Part shown: in pieces, positions 33,399 through 42,128 of the stretch
Position numbering within the stretch: position 1 is the stretch's first letter
Layout: each line of letters starts with the position of its first letter
Origin: Pseudoneobacillus sp052180215
Lineage (GTDB): Bacteria; Bacillota; Bacilli; Bacillales; Cytobacillaceae
Assembly: GCF_052180215.1 (NCBI RefSeq)
Contig: NZ_CP197471.1
Coordinates: 1,646,001 to 1,710,000, forward strand
DNA: 64,000 nt
Reading direction: 5' to 3'
The notes under the pieces: generated by a model
Told to the model about the DNA's origin: nothing
Database searches by the model: none
What the model saw: the letters and a program-made list of their open reading frames with translations, nothing else
Program-made: the position numbers and the translations under genes

Positions 33399-33414
33399 AT
33401 AAGAGGTGTTAATA

Positions 33415-33738
33415 ATGAAAAAACTTTGGTCTACATACTCATATACTATTTTACTTTTAGTAGTTAGTTGCATATCGGCATTATTTTTAAGGTTGGCTAC
33501 GGATATAAATGAAGAGGATTACATAAAAATTAAAGTAAACTCAGGAGATACTCTTTGGGAAATGGCGGATCAATACACAATGGATAGCAAATTGTCAAAG
33601 GAGCAGTTTATTAATTGGGTTGTTTCTCATAATAAACTAGTTGATAAGCAACTATATCCAGGTGCGGAAATTATACTTCCTGTGAAAAACAATTCCTTAG
33701 GAGAAGGTACTGAATTAGCGAGTGCTGTTGGAGAATAA
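33415..33738 (+). CDS. yneA: SOS cell division suppressor YneA
   Basis: A 107-residue protein with an N-terminal membrane segment (residues ~10-27) and an extracytoplasmic LysM domain (residues ~38-92: KVNSGDTLWEMADQY, then NKLVDKQLYPGAEIILP). In B. subtilis YneA is secreted across the membrane and delays division during the SOS response. GAGGTG lies 7 nt before ATG 33415. First gene of the LexA-controlled yneA-yneB(-ynzC) operon; yneB starts 2 bp after its stop. Confidence 0.93.
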   Translation: MKKLWSTYSYTILLLVVSCISALFLRLATDINEEDYIKIKVNSGDTLWEMADQYTMDSKLSKEQFINWVVSHNKLVDKQLYPGAEIILPVKNNSLGEGTELASAVGE

Positions 33739-33740
33739 TA

Positions 33741-34388
33741 ATGAAAGCTATTATTTATTGCAGGGTTAGTACAAATAAAGAAAGTCAAGAATCCTCCCTT
33801 AAAAGACAAGAAGAGGAATTACTTTTCCTTTCCCATAAACTCGGGTTTGAAATAGTTAAAATTTTTAGGGAACAGGCAAGTGGATACGAATTTGAGAGAG
33901 AAGGAATATTAGAATTACTACATTTAATCAAAGTTGAGTCAGTTCATGCTATTCTAATTCAGGATGAAACAAGATTAGGCCGTGGAAACACGAAAATTGC
34001 GCTCTTACATTGTATTAGAAAAGAAGGTGTCAAGATATTCTCCATTTCCCACCAAGGGGAATTGCAACTTTCTGAAGCAGATTCAATGGTTTTACAAATT
34101 GTTGGGATTGTGGAGGAGTACCAACGGAAAATACATAATTTGAAAATTAAAAGGGGAATGAAACGAGCAGTTAAAAATGGTTATGAACCTCAAAAAAATT
34201 TAAAAAATCTTGGAGTTACATCTGGTAGAGAAAAAATAGAGGTGCCAATTGAAGAAATTGTTCGTCTTAGAAAAAATAAGTTAACATTTGCGGAAATCTC
34301 AGCCACATTAAGGGGATTCGGCTACACGGTTTCAAAAGCAACGGTTCATAGGAGATATTTAGAATATATTGATTCATTAGAGGAATAG
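33741..34388 (+). CDS. yneB: resolvase-like serine recombinase YneB
   Basis: A 215-residue small serine recombinase. The catalytic Ser is in IYCRVSTN (residue ~10), with QASGYEFERE near residue 46 and the DETRLGRG arginines near residue 74. A C-terminal helix-turn-helix-like part (LTFAEISATLRGFGYTVSKATV) ends the protein. Despite its fold it is a fixed member of the SOS yneA operon in Bacillus, not a sign of a mobile element. Its role is unknown. The ribosome binding site overlaps the end of yneA (GTTGGAGAA). Confidence 0.92.
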   Translation: MKAIIYCRVSTNKESQESSLKRQEEELLFLSHKLGFEIVKIFREQASGYEFEREGILELLHLIKVESVHAILIQDETRLGRGNTKIALLHCIRKEGVKIFSISHQGELQLSEADSMVLQIVGIVEEYQRKIHNLKIKRGMKRAVKNGYEPQKNLKNLGVTSGREKIEVPIEEIVRLRKNKLTFAEISATLRGFGYTVSKATVHRRYLEYIDSLEE

Positions 34389-34419
34389 ACCATTTGCCTT
34401 GTCAAATGGTCTTTTTTTT
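34387..34419 (+). terminator. Rho-independent terminator after yneB
   Basis: AGACCATTTG / CAAATGGTCT stem with an eight-T run, overlapping the yneB stop. Confidence 0.92.
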
Positions 34420-34491
34420 AGTACTATCATGTAGTATTTTAAAGGGGACGCCTTTTAAATAGAAAATTGAAAGCAGAAAGTAGGGTTGAGT

Positions 34492-34725
34492 ATGCTGCCA
34501 AATGAAAGAATTGCTAGAATTAATGAGTTGGCAAGAAAAGCAAAAACAACCGGATTAACGGAAGTAGAAGCGAAAGAACAATCTAGACTTCGTCGTGAAT
34601 ATCTTGAGGAATTTCGTTCTTCCATGTTAAACACGTTAACAAATACAAAAATTATTGATCCGCTTGGAAATGATGTAACACCGGAAAAAATTAAACAGTT
34701 AAAATCAAAAAATAAGTTACACTAA
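34492..34725 (+). CDS. ynzC: DUF896 protein YnzC
   Basis: A 77-residue protein, the same length as B. subtilis YnzC, rich in charged helices: RIARINELARKAK, EQSRLRREYLEEFRSSM and the conserved KIIDPLGNDVTPEK near the C-terminus. A cytoplasmic protein of unknown function; the family is nearly confined to Firmicutes. In B. subtilis it belongs to the SOS operon, but here a strong terminator separates it from yneB, so readthrough or a separate promoter is needed. The ATG follows TAGGGTTGAG. Confidence 0.92.
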   Translation: MLPNERIARINELARKAKTTGLTEVEAKEQSRLRREYLEEFRSSMLNTLTNTKIIDPLGNDVTPEKIKQLKSKNKLH

Positions 34726-34926
34726 TTTATTAATAGGGAGGGTTTAAAATTCCTCCTTTTACATAATTAAGCTTACTTTGTGACAAATTATTTAACAAAG
34801 TGGCTATTTTACCTTATTAGAATAGATATTGTTTGTATTAATAAAGTAGAGACATTAATATTAAAGTTGTGTAACAAAGGTTTTGGCATTTATTACTAAG
34901 ACTTTTAATTGAAGGGAATGTATTTC

Positions 34927-36933
34927 ATGTTAGAAAATATCGATAATCTATCTGTTGCATCAATAAGAACATTGTCCATGGATGCAATTGAAAAAGCTAA
35001 TTCAGGACATCCAGGTATGCCAATGGGAGCGGCTCCCATGGCTTATACATTATGGACTCGCTATATGAATCATAATCCTAAAAATCCACATTGGTTTAAT
35101 CGTGACCGTTTCGTTTTATCAGCAGGTCATGGTTCGATGTTGCTGTATAGTTTATTACATCTTTCAGGATATGAGTTATCGATGGATGATATCAAAGCTT
35201 TCCGTCAATGGGGAAGCAAAACACCTGGGCATCCAGAATATGGTCATACTCCTGGTGTAGAAGCTACTACTGGTCCACTTGGTCAAGGTGTTGCAATGGC
35301 GGTAGGAATGGCAATGGCGGAGCGACATGTTGCTGCGGTTTATAATAAAGATAAATATGAACTTGTGAACCATTTTACATATAGTGTTTGTGGAGATGGC
35401 GATTTAATGGAGGGAGTTTCTGCTGAAGCTGCTTCCCTTGCAGGGCATCTTCGCTTAGGGCGTTTAGTTGTTTTATATGATTCAAATGATATTTCATTAG
35501 ATGGTGAGTTATCTCAATCTTTCTCTGAAAGTGTTGCGGATCGATTTAAAGCATATGGTTGGCAATACCTTAGAGTAGAAGATGGTAATGATTTGGCTGC
35601 CATAGCCAAAGCTTTAGAAGAAGCAAAACAAGATTTAGATCGCCCAACTCTTATTGAAGTAAAGACTATTATTGGGTATGGTTCTCCGAATAGAGCTGGT
35701 ACATCAGATGTTCATGGTTCTCCCCTTGGAGCAGATGAATTAAAACTAACAAAAGAAGCCTATAAATGGACTTTTGAAGAAGATTTCCATGTTTCGCAGG
35801 ATGTGTATAATAACTTCAAAAAATTAGTGGCTGAAAAAGGTCAACAAAAAGAAAATGAATGGAATGAGTTGTTTAATCAATATAAACAGGAATATCCTGA
35901 ACTTGGAGCCCAACTTGAGGCTGCTATAAAAAATGAATTACCTGCAGGATGGGATAAAGATATTCCGGTATATAATGAAGGGAAAAGCTTAGCTAGCCGT
36001 GCTTCCTCAGCAGAAGTAATTAACGGGATTGCTAAAAATCTGCCGACTTTCTTCGGTGGGTCAGCTGACTTAGCAGGTTCAAATAAAACGAGCATTAAAG
36101 GATCTCCAGATTTCTTACCTGGATCATTTGAAGGACGAAATATCTGGTTTGGAGTTCGTGAATTCGCGATGGGTGCTGCTTTAAACGGAATGGCTTTACA
36201 CGGTGGAGTAAAAGTATTCGGTGGAACATTCTTCGTGTTCTCAGATTATTTACGCCCAGCAATCCGTTTAGCTGCATTAATGGGATTGCCAGTAACGTAT
36301 GTATTTACACATGACAGTATTGCTGTAGGGGAAGATGGTCCTACCCATGAGCCAATTGAGCAATTACCTGCATTGAGAGCAATGCCAAATTTATCTGTGA
36401 TCCGTCCTGCTGACGGAAATGAAACAGCTGCTGCTTGGAAATTGTCAATTGAATCTACAAACAAGCCAACCGCATTAGTGTTGACAAGACAAAATTTACC
36501 AACTTTAACTGGGACAGATAAAAACGCATATGAAGGAGTTTCAAAAGGTGCTTATATACTTTCTCCTTCGGATAAAGAAACACCAGATGCGTTATTGCTT
36601 GCTTCGGGTTCAGAAGTAAATTTAGCTGTTGAAGCGCAAAAAGTATTAAAAACGGAAGGTATAGAGGTTTCTGTAGTAAGTATGCCTTCATGGGACCGAT
36701 TCGATGCTCAATCTAAAGAGTATAAGGAAAGTGTTTTACCTAAATCAGTTAAAAAACGTTTAGGCATTGAAATGGCAGCTTCTTTAGGATGGCATAAATA
36801 TACAGGTGATGAAGGCGATGTCCTTGCTATTGATCAATTTGGAGCATCGGCACCTGAAAAAGTAGTATTAAATGAATATGGTTTTTCTGTCGAAAATGTT
36901 GTATCAAGAGTTAAAACATTATTAGGAAAATAA
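34927..36933 (+). CDS. tkt: transketolase
   Basis: A 668-residue thiamine-diphosphate enzyme of the pentose phosphate pathway, moving two-carbon units between sugar phosphates. Motifs: SGHPGMPMGAAPMAYTLW near residue 25, the ThDP motif GDGDLMEGVSAEA near residue 153 ending at DSNDISLDG, and the pyrimidine-domain HDSIAVGEDGPTHEP near residue 460. Start ATG 34927 with GAAGGGAATG about 10 nt upstream; a start at 34918 is less likely. Single gene; a strong terminator follows. Confidence 0.97.
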   Translation: MLENIDNLSVASIRTLSMDAIEKANSGHPGMPMGAAPMAYTLWTRYMNHNPKNPHWFNRDRFVLSAGHGSMLLYSLLHLSGYELSMDDIKAFRQWGSKTPGHPEYGHTPGVEATTGPLGQGVAMAVGMAMAERHVAAVYNKDKYELVNHFTYSVCGDGDLMEGVSAEAASLAGHLRLGRLVVLYDSNDISLDGELSQSFSESVADRFKAYGWQYLRVEDGNDLAAIAKALEEAKQDLDRPTLIEVKTIIGYGSPNRAGTSDVHGSPLGADELKLTKEAYKWTFEEDFHVSQDVYNNFKKLVAEKGQQKENEWNELFNQYKQEYPELGAQLEAAIKNELPAGWDKDIPVYNEGKSLASRASSAEVINGIAKNLPTFFGGSADLAGSNKTSIKGSPDFLPGSFEGRNIWFGVREFAMGAALNGMALHGGVKVFGGTFFVFSDYLRPAIRLAALMGLPVTYVFTHDSIAVGEDGPTHEPIEQLPALRAMPNLSVIRPADGNETAAAWKLSIESTNKPTALVLTRQNLPTLTGTDKNAYEGVSKGAYILSPSDKETPDALLLASGSEVNLAVEAQKVLKTEGIEVSVVSMPSWDRFDAQSKEYKESVLPKSVKKRLGIEMAASLGWHKYTGDEGDVLAIDQFGASAPEKVVLNEYGFSVENVVSRVKTLLGK

Positions 36934-36942
36934 GAAAGAGTT

Positions 36943-36988
36943 GGCAATACGGGGGAATGTAAAAAATTCCTTTGTATTGCCTTTTTTT
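36943..36988 (+). terminator. Rho-independent terminator of tkt
   Basis: GGCAATAC / GTATTGCC outer stem with GGGGAAT / ATTCC inner pairing and seven Ts (plus strand). Confidence 0.85.
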
Positions 36989-36991
36989 ACT

Positions 36992-37027
36992 AAAAAAAGC
37001 GAACTAGAAAAATTTCTAGTTCGCTTT
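36992..37027 (-). terminator. oriented terminator of the minus-strand noncoding RNA
   Basis: A 15-bp perfect stem AAAGCGAACTAGAAA / TTTCTAGTTCGCTTT. The T run (seven) is present only for leftward transcription, so it ends a minus-strand transcript, not tkt. Confidence 0.9.
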
Positions 37028-37293
37028 ATCCTGATTTGAATACTAATTAATGAGTACTCTATTAAGTAACTTGCTACATCACAAGTAATAATAATTTATT
37101 TGTTTTTAATTTAAAATAAATTTGCCGCGGTCTTTCCCACCTGAATGTTTTAACCTAAACGATGTCAGCCCTACCTCTCTAACATCCTTACGGCTCCGAA
37201 GCCGATCCAGTGTGAATAAGTCCTAATAAAAACAATAGTAGAATGCCAATTTACTTACCTTTTATATGGACAAGTTACTTATATTTGTAAGGA
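36992..37293 (-). ncRNA. candidate noncoding RNA, ~300 nt, antisense direction beside tkt
   Basis: A consensus promoter (37300-37328) fires leftward and an oriented terminator (36992-37027) closes the unit about 300 nt later. No minus-strand frame of useful length with a ribosome binding site lies between. A GC-rich core at ~37120-37215 stands out from AT-rich flanks and contains the hairpin CGGCU-UCGG-AGCCG and the pairing GGATGTTAG / CTGACATC. I do not recognise it as 6S, SRP, RNase P, tmRNA or a known riboswitch. The exact 5' end is estimated from the -10 position. Confidence 0.7.
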
Positions 37294-37299
37294 AATTTA

Positions 37300-37328
37300 A
37301 TTATATCAACTTTATGTAAATATGTCAA
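37300..37328 (-). promoter_or_regulatory. consensus promoter of the noncoding RNA
   Basis: On the minus strand -35 TTGACA (37323-37328), exactly 17 bp, then extended -10 TGATATAAT with TATAAT at 37300-37305. This is one of the best sigma-A matches in the window. Confidence 0.88.
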
Positions 37329-37402
37329 TAATAAATAGAGAAATTATATTTAATAGCAACGGAATCATTTATTTGATATAATAATTATGGGAAAATTGTG
37401 AA

Positions 37403-37468
37403 TTCGACAAAAAAAGTCATTTTATTTAACATCTTCAGACAAACGTTTCTTTTTCCATTTTCTATAAT
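37403..37468 (+). promoter_or_regulatory. sirA promoter region with Spo0A boxes
   Basis: TTCGACAAA (37403-37411), the complement of a perfect TTTGTCGAA 0A box, and a second partial box AGACAAA (37437-37443) placed at the -35 position of TATAAT (37463-37468). Spo0A~P is known to activate sirA in B. subtilis by binding such sites. Confidence 0.65.
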
Positions 37469-37503
37469 AGTTAATAGGAGTTTGTCCACGAGGAGTGATC
37501 AGG

Positions 37504-37944
37504 ATGCGAGTATACCAGCTTTACTTGATTGAAGATGAATTTGCAAATCATTATTTTGGTAGAGAGCGTATGTTCTTTGAACTATTTCTTGAAAGTAAGA
37601 GTTCCTTCGGAGAATTAAAAACCATAGTAGACAAACAAATTCAGTATATATCAAAATCAATTCCTTCATTAAGAATCCATCAAATGATTCATCAGCAGCT
37701 TTCAAAAATGAAAGGGTTTACGATGGAAAATGGATTATATAAAGTGGAGGTACAAGGGAAAAATAGTAAAGCGATATTAATGATTAAAGATGGGTATGTG
37801 TTAGTCCAAGCAGAAGGAAGTTATGAAGCCGAAGCGATATTTTTTGAAGTATTAAGAAAATGTGAACAATCGTTCTTAGCAATAGATATTGAACACCAGC
37901 GATATGGCTGGTTGAAGCCTATTAAGGAAAGAAAATTTGTATAA
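37504..37944 (+). CDS. sirA: sporulation inhibitor of replication SirA
   Basis: A 146-residue protein colinear with B. subtilis SirA (148 residues): N-terminal YLIEDEFANHYFGRE and C-terminal RYGWLKPIKERKFV are nearly the same, as is YEAEAIFFEVL near residue 105. SirA binds domain I of DnaA and blocks new replication rounds once sporulation starts. ATG 37504 has GAGGAG about 8 nt upstream. Located after tkt as in B. subtilis, and carrying Spo0A boxes upstream. yneF follows 75 bp later. Confidence 0.93.
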   Translation: MRVYQLYLIEDEFANHYFGRERMFFELFLESKSSFGELKTIVDKQIQYISKSIPSLRIHQMIHQQLSKMKGFTMENGLYKVEVQGKNSKAILMIKDGYVLVQAEGSYEAEAIFFEVLRKCEQSFLAIDIEHQRYGWLKPIKERKFV

Positions 37945-38019
37945 TTGAAACGAAATATTGTATAATAACGATTGTTTTGCTAGACTGTATTTGGTAGACA
38001 ACATGAAGGAGGAAGTTTA

Positions 38020-38229
38020 ATGATGTATTTTTTAGTTGGTATACTAGCATTAGTAGCTGGTGTAGCACTAGGATTTTTCATTGCTCGTAGATACATGATG
38101 AGCTATTTAAAGAAAAACCCACCTATTAATGAACAAATGTTAAAAGTAATGATGATGCAAATGGGACAAAAGCCATCCCAAAAGAAAATTAATCAAATGA
38201 TGCAAGCAATGAATAAACAATCTAAATAA
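38020..38229 (+). CDS. yneF: UPF0154 membrane protein YneF
   Basis: A 69-residue protein with one N-terminal membrane helix (residues ~3-22, GILALVAGVALGFFIARRYM) and a Met/Gln/Lys-rich cytoplasmic tail with NPPINEQMLKVMMMQMGQKP, the UPF0154 signature. Function unknown; conserved across Firmicutes. GGAGGAAG precedes the ATG. Confidence 0.92.
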   Translation: MMYFLVGILALVAGVALGFFIARRYMMSYLKKNPPINEQMLKVMMMQMGQKPSQKKINQMMQAMNKQSK

Positions 38230-38239
38230 TGACATGAAC

Positions 38240-38268
38240 AAAAGCACTCATTTATTGAGTGCTTTTTT
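38240..38268 (+). terminator. Rho-independent terminator of yneF
   Basis: AAAAGCACTCA / TGAGTGCTTTT stem, TTTAT loop, T run. Confidence 0.92.
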
Positions 38269-38362
38269 ATATGGGGAATACTATAAATCTTCCTTATTTT
38301 GTGAATATTTGTTAAACTATTCTAGTCTAACATAGCGTAAATACATTTGGAGGATTTAGTTT

Positions 38363-40111
38363 ATGAAAGTGTTTTTAGATTTGATGTGGTTTTTCAAACA
38401 AGAGAAAAGAGCTTATTTAGTAGGAATTGGAGTGCTGTTGTTAGTGGCTTTCCTTCAGACGATCCCTCCTAAGATTATAGGATTGGTTGTCGATTTAATA
38501 AAAAATAACTCTATTACAAGTACATCCCTTTTAAAATATATTGGAATTCTCCTTTTAGTCGGATTTTCAATGTATATTCTTCGATATTACTGGAGAATTA
38601 TGATTTTTGGTTCAGCCGTAAAATTATCACGATTATTAAGAGATATGTTGTATGAACATTTTACAAAGATGTCCCAAGCTTTCTATCAAAAGAAACGAAT
38701 TGGTGACTTAATGGCTCATGCTACAAATGATATTTCCGCTGTTCAACAAACTGCTGGGTCAGGGATTTTAACGTTAGTGGATTCTTTGGCTACCGGTGGT
38801 TTTGTTATTATAGCAATGGCCTTTACAATTAGTTGGAAGCTAACACTGATTGCTCTTATTCCAATGCCCTTTATGGCGATTTTAACGAGTTGGTATGGGA
38901 CGTTGCTTCATAAGAGATTTCATCATGCACAAGAAGCATTTTCGTCACTAAATGACAAAACACAGGAAAGTATTACAGGAATAAAAGTGATAAAAACATT
39001 TGGTCAAGAAAAGGAAGATATTGAAGATTTCCAACAGTTGTCAAAGGATGTTGTAGAGAAAAATATCAGTGTCGCCAAAATAGATTCACTGTTCGATCCA
39101 ACCATTTCGATTATTGTTGGTATTTCATTCTTTCTTTCAGTTACCTTTGGAGCAAAGGAAGTTATTGAAGGAGACCTTACCTTAGGTCAGTTGGTTTCGT
39201 TTACAAGTTACTTAGGATTATTAATTTGGCCCATGTTAGCATTTGGATGGCTATTTAATATTGTTGAAAGAGGACGTGCTTCCTATGACAGAATTACCAA
39301 CCTTTTATCAGAAAAAATAGACATTTCTGAAGCAAAAGATGCATTGGATAAAGTTCCAAGTGGTGATATTGAATATGCCTTACAATCTTTCCGGTATCCG
39401 AATGAAGTTGAACCTGTACTGAAAGACATTTACTTTTCTCTGAAACGGGGAGAAACACTAGGAATTGTAGGAAAGACTGGTTCAGGAAAAACAACATTAT
39501 TGAAGTTATTAATTCGGGAATTTGAAGGTTATAACGGAAACATCTGTTTTGGCGGGGAACCTTTACAACATTATAAAATGGATTCTTTAAGAAAAGTGAT
39601 TGGATATGTTCCTCAGGATCATTTTCTATTTTCTTCTTCCATAAAAGAAAATATTTCTTTTGCCAATCCGAATGCTTCTAAGGAAGAAATAGAGGAAGCG
39701 GCAAAAACAGCACATATACACAAAGATATTCTTCAATTTACAGAGGGGTATGACACGGTTGTTGGAGAAAGAGGGGTTTCGTTGTCAGGGGGGCAAAAGC
39801 AAAGAATTTCAATCGCTAGGGCCATCCTAATGGATGCAGAAGTATTAATATTAGATGATTCTCTTTCAGCAGTAGATGCACAAACAGAGGAAAAAATCTT
39901 AAAAGCATTAAAAGAAAACCGAGAAGAGAAGACCACTCTAATTACAGCCCACCGGTTAAGTGCTATTCAGCATGCAAATCTTATTCTAGTTTTAGAGGAA
40001 GGTCGTATTATACAGCGGGGAACGCATACTGAATTAATGGATCACGATGGCTGGTATAAAGATATGTATTTACGCCAACAACTAGAAGAACTTGTGGAGC
40101 ATGGAGGATAA
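38363..40111 (+). CDS. ABC exporter half-transporter, degenerate-site subunit (YheI/BmrC-like)
   Basis: A 582-residue type IV exporter: a membrane domain of six helices (residues ~15-300) fused to an ATPase domain. Walker A GKTGSGKTT near residue 371, signature LSGGQKQR near residue 474, Walker B ILILDDSLSAVDA near residue 496. The residue after the Walker B Asp is Asp, not the catalytic Glu, as in the degenerate subunit of heterodimeric exporters such as BmrC/YheI. It probably pairs with the next gene, 5 bp away. Likely multidrug or lipid export. GGAGGA precedes the ATG. Confidence 0.9.
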   Translation: MKVFLDLMWFFKQEKRAYLVGIGVLLLVAFLQTIPPKIIGLVVDLIKNNSITSTSLLKYIGILLLVGFSMYILRYYWRIMIFGSAVKLSRLLRDMLYEHFTKMSQAFYQKKRIGDLMAHATNDISAVQQTAGSGILTLVDSLATGGFVIIAMAFTISWKLTLIALIPMPFMAILTSWYGTLLHKRFHHAQEAFSSLNDKTQESITGIKVIKTFGQEKEDIEDFQQLSKDVVEKNISVAKIDSLFDPTISIIVGISFFLSVTFGAKEVIEGDLTLGQLVSFTSYLGLLIWPMLAFGWLFNIVERGRASYDRITNLLSEKIDISEAKDALDKVPSGDIEYALQSFRYPNEVEPVLKDIYFSLKRGETLGIVGKTGSGKTTLLKLLIREFEGYNGNICFGGEPLQHYKMDSLRKVIGYVPQDHFLFSSSIKENISFANPNASKEEIEEAAKTAHIHKDILQFTEGYDTVVGERGVSLSGGQKQRISIARAILMDAEVLILDDSLSAVDAQTEEKILKALKENREEKTTLITAHRLSAIQHANLILVLEEGRIIQRGTHTELMDHDGWYKDMYLRQQLEELVEHGG

Positions 40112-40116
40112 AACCA

Positions 40117-41910
40117 ATGGAAAAGAATCAAATACTAGAAGGAAAGGAACAGAAAAAAGTTCTTTTTCGTCTACTTTCCTACACAAAGCCGCACCTAAAA
40201 ACGATTATTTTAGCGTTTTCTTTATTACTTGTTACAACAGTAGTAGATATTTTAGGACCTATTCTTGTTAAAGTATTTATTGATGATTATTTAACTCCAA
40301 GAAATATAATATTTAAGCCACTTTTCCTTTTGGCGGCTGCCTATATTGGCCTACAAATAACAAATGTTATTGTGTCTTATCTACAACTCATTAAATTTCA
40401 GGAGATTGCTTTAAAAATTATTCAGCAGCTTCGGATAGATGTTTTTTCAAAAGTCCATTCTCTAGGCTTGAAGTATTTTGATAAAACACCGGCTGGAAGT
40501 ATTGTTTCAAGGGTAACAAATGATACAGAAGCCATAAAGGATATGTTTGTCACCGTAATTGCTACCTTTTTTCAAAGTACATTTTTATTAACAGGAATTA
40601 TTGTTGCCATGTTTATTTTAAATGTAAAACTGGCTATATTTTGTATTTTTATCTTACCAATCATATTTATGATCATGACAGCATACCGAAAATATAGCTC
40701 CCGTTTTTATCAAGACATGCGTGAACGCCTTAGTCAGTTAAATGCAAAATTAAGCGAATCCTTGCAAGGAATGGCGATCATTCAAGTGTTTCGCCAAGAA
40801 CGAAGACTTCGTATGGAATTCGATGAAATTAATGATAAGCATTATAAAGCTGGCATGAAAAATATTAAAGTAGATGCCCTATTACTTCGGCCAGCGGTAG
40901 ATCTTGTCTATATATTTGCATTAATAACTGTTTTAAGTTTCTTTGGAATTAGCTCCAATCAAGCCCCGATTGAAATAGGTGTTTTATATGCCTTTATTAA
41001 TTATTTGGACCGTTTCTTTGAACCTGTCAATAATATGATGATGCGATTGTCTTTATATCAACAAGCGATCGTAGCGGGTGCTCGAGTATTTAAACTGTTA
41101 GATGAGCAAGAAATAGCACCGGAACAAAAAGAAGATGTATCCATCCGAATTCAGTCTGGAAAAATTGAATTGAAAAATGTAACGTTTTCGTATGATGGGA
41201 AAAGGGATATTTTAAAAAATATTTCATTTACGGCAGAGCCAGGTCAAACGGTCGCATTAGTTGGTCATACCGGTAGTGGAAAGAGTTCTATTATAAACCT
41301 ATTAATGAGATTTTATGAATTTAATAGAGGGGACATTCTTATCGATGGACATTCTCTAAAAAGCTATAAGAAGGATGAAATTAGGGAAAAAATGGGACTT
41401 GTCCTTCAGGATCCGTTTCTATTTTATGGAACCATTACAGATAATATTCGACTCTATAATCAAAACATTACTCAGAAACAAGTGGAGGAAGCAGCACAAT
41501 TTGTTCAAGCCCATACGTTTATAGAAAAACTAGATGATAGATATGATCAAAAAGTAGTAGAACGGGGCTCAACATTTTCAAGTGGCCAAAGACAGCTTAT
41601 TGCCTTTGCAAGAACAATAGCTGCAGACCCCAAAATTCTTGTTTTAGATGAAGCTACTGCAAATATTGATACCGAAACGGAAGAAGCTATACAGACTGCT
41701 TTACAGCGAATGCGTAAAGGGCGAACGACTATTGCGATTGCTCACCGTCTATCAACCATTCAAGATGCTGACTTAATTCTTGTCATGCATCAGGGAGAAA
41801 TTGTGGAAAGAGGAACACATCAAGAATTATTATCCCAAAAAGGTCTTTATCACAAGATGTTTTTATTACAAAACGGTAGTCTTGAAAAGGATAGAAATGC
41901 GGTTTCTTAA
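40117..41910 (+). CDS. ABC exporter half-transporter, catalytic subunit (YheH/BmrD-like)
   Basis: A 597-residue partner of the preceding protein: membrane domain (residues ~20-320) plus ATPase domain with Walker A GHTGSGKSS near residue 386, signature SSGQRQL near residue 487 (first residues FSSGQ rather than LSGGQ) and Walker B ILVLDEATANIDTETE near residue 508 with the catalytic Glu. One full and one degenerate ATP site are therefore expected in the heterodimer. GGAGG overlaps the upstream stop codon, so translation is coupled. BmrD has a longer linker, so orthology is not strict. Confidence 0.9.
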   Translation: MEKNQILEGKEQKKVLFRLLSYTKPHLKTIILAFSLLLVTTVVDILGPILVKVFIDDYLTPRNIIFKPLFLLAAAYIGLQITNVIVSYLQLIKFQEIALKIIQQLRIDVFSKVHSLGLKYFDKTPAGSIVSRVTNDTEAIKDMFVTVIATFFQSTFLLTGIIVAMFILNVKLAIFCIFILPIIFMIMTAYRKYSSRFYQDMRERLSQLNAKLSESLQGMAIIQVFRQERRLRMEFDEINDKHYKAGMKNIKVDALLLRPAVDLVYIFALITVLSFFGISSNQAPIEIGVLYAFINYLDRFFEPVNNMMMRLSLYQQAIVAGARVFKLLDEQEIAPEQKEDVSIRIQSGKIELKNVTFSYDGKRDILKNISFTAEPGQTVALVGHTGSGKSSIINLLMRFYEFNRGDILIDGHSLKSYKKDEIREKMGLVLQDPFLFYGTITDNIRLYNQNITQKQVEEAAQFVQAHTFIEKLDDRYDQKVVERGSTFSSGQRQLIAFARTIAADPKILVLDEATANIDTETEEAIQTALQRMRKGRTTIAIAHRLSTIQDADLILVMHQGEIVERGTHQELLSQKGLYHKMFLLQNGSLEKDRNAVS

Positions 41911-41917
41911 GAAAGAT

Positions 41918-41959
41918 AAAAAAATCAGCTCAGACCAAATATGGCGAGCTGATTTTTTT
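41918..41959. terminator. bidirectional terminator
   Basis: AAAAAAATCAGCTC / GAGCTGATTTTTTT stem with a T run in both directions; ends the ABC operon and the convergent ynzD gene. Confidence 0.88.
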
Positions 41960-42128
41960 AATAGGTATATGCCTTTTTTATATAAATACGGTTATATTCA
42001 TTAAGTAATTGATCTAATTCTTGGCTATAGCGTATAGCAATAGCAGAAGTAAACCCATTTTGATTCACCACTTCGATAAGTTCGGCTCTCTTTTTTTCGA
42101 TGAGATGAAGCAGGTCGTTTTTTAGCAC
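41958..42128 (-). CDS. ynzD: Spo0E-like aspartyl-phosphate phosphatase (YnzD type)
   Basis: A 56-residue protein read on the minus strand from GTG 42128, with AAAGGAAC 8 nt upstream. Sequence LLHLIEKKRAELIEVVNQNG then the signature SQELDQLLNEY (residues ~35-45), which places it in the Spo0E family. These two-helix proteins dephosphorylate Spo0A~P and so hold back sporulation. The position next to yneF and ccdA is that of ynzD in B. subtilis. It opposes the ABC transporter operon. Confidence 0.88.
   Translation of the reverse strand: MLKNDLLHLIEKKRAELIEVVNQNGFTSAIAIRYSQELDQLLNEYNRIYIKKAYTY

Noticed and set aside
33741..34388. Serine recombinase gene as a sign of an integrated element
   Set aside because: It is yneB, a fixed member of the LexA-controlled operon; no attachment repeats or cargo genes are around it.
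37120..37150. T-box-like sequence (GGTGGGAAAGACCGCG on the minus strand)
   Set aside because: The T-box core should read GGTGGNACCGCG without the insertion, no specifier stem was recognised, and no aminoacyl-tRNA or amino-acid gene lies downstream on that strand.
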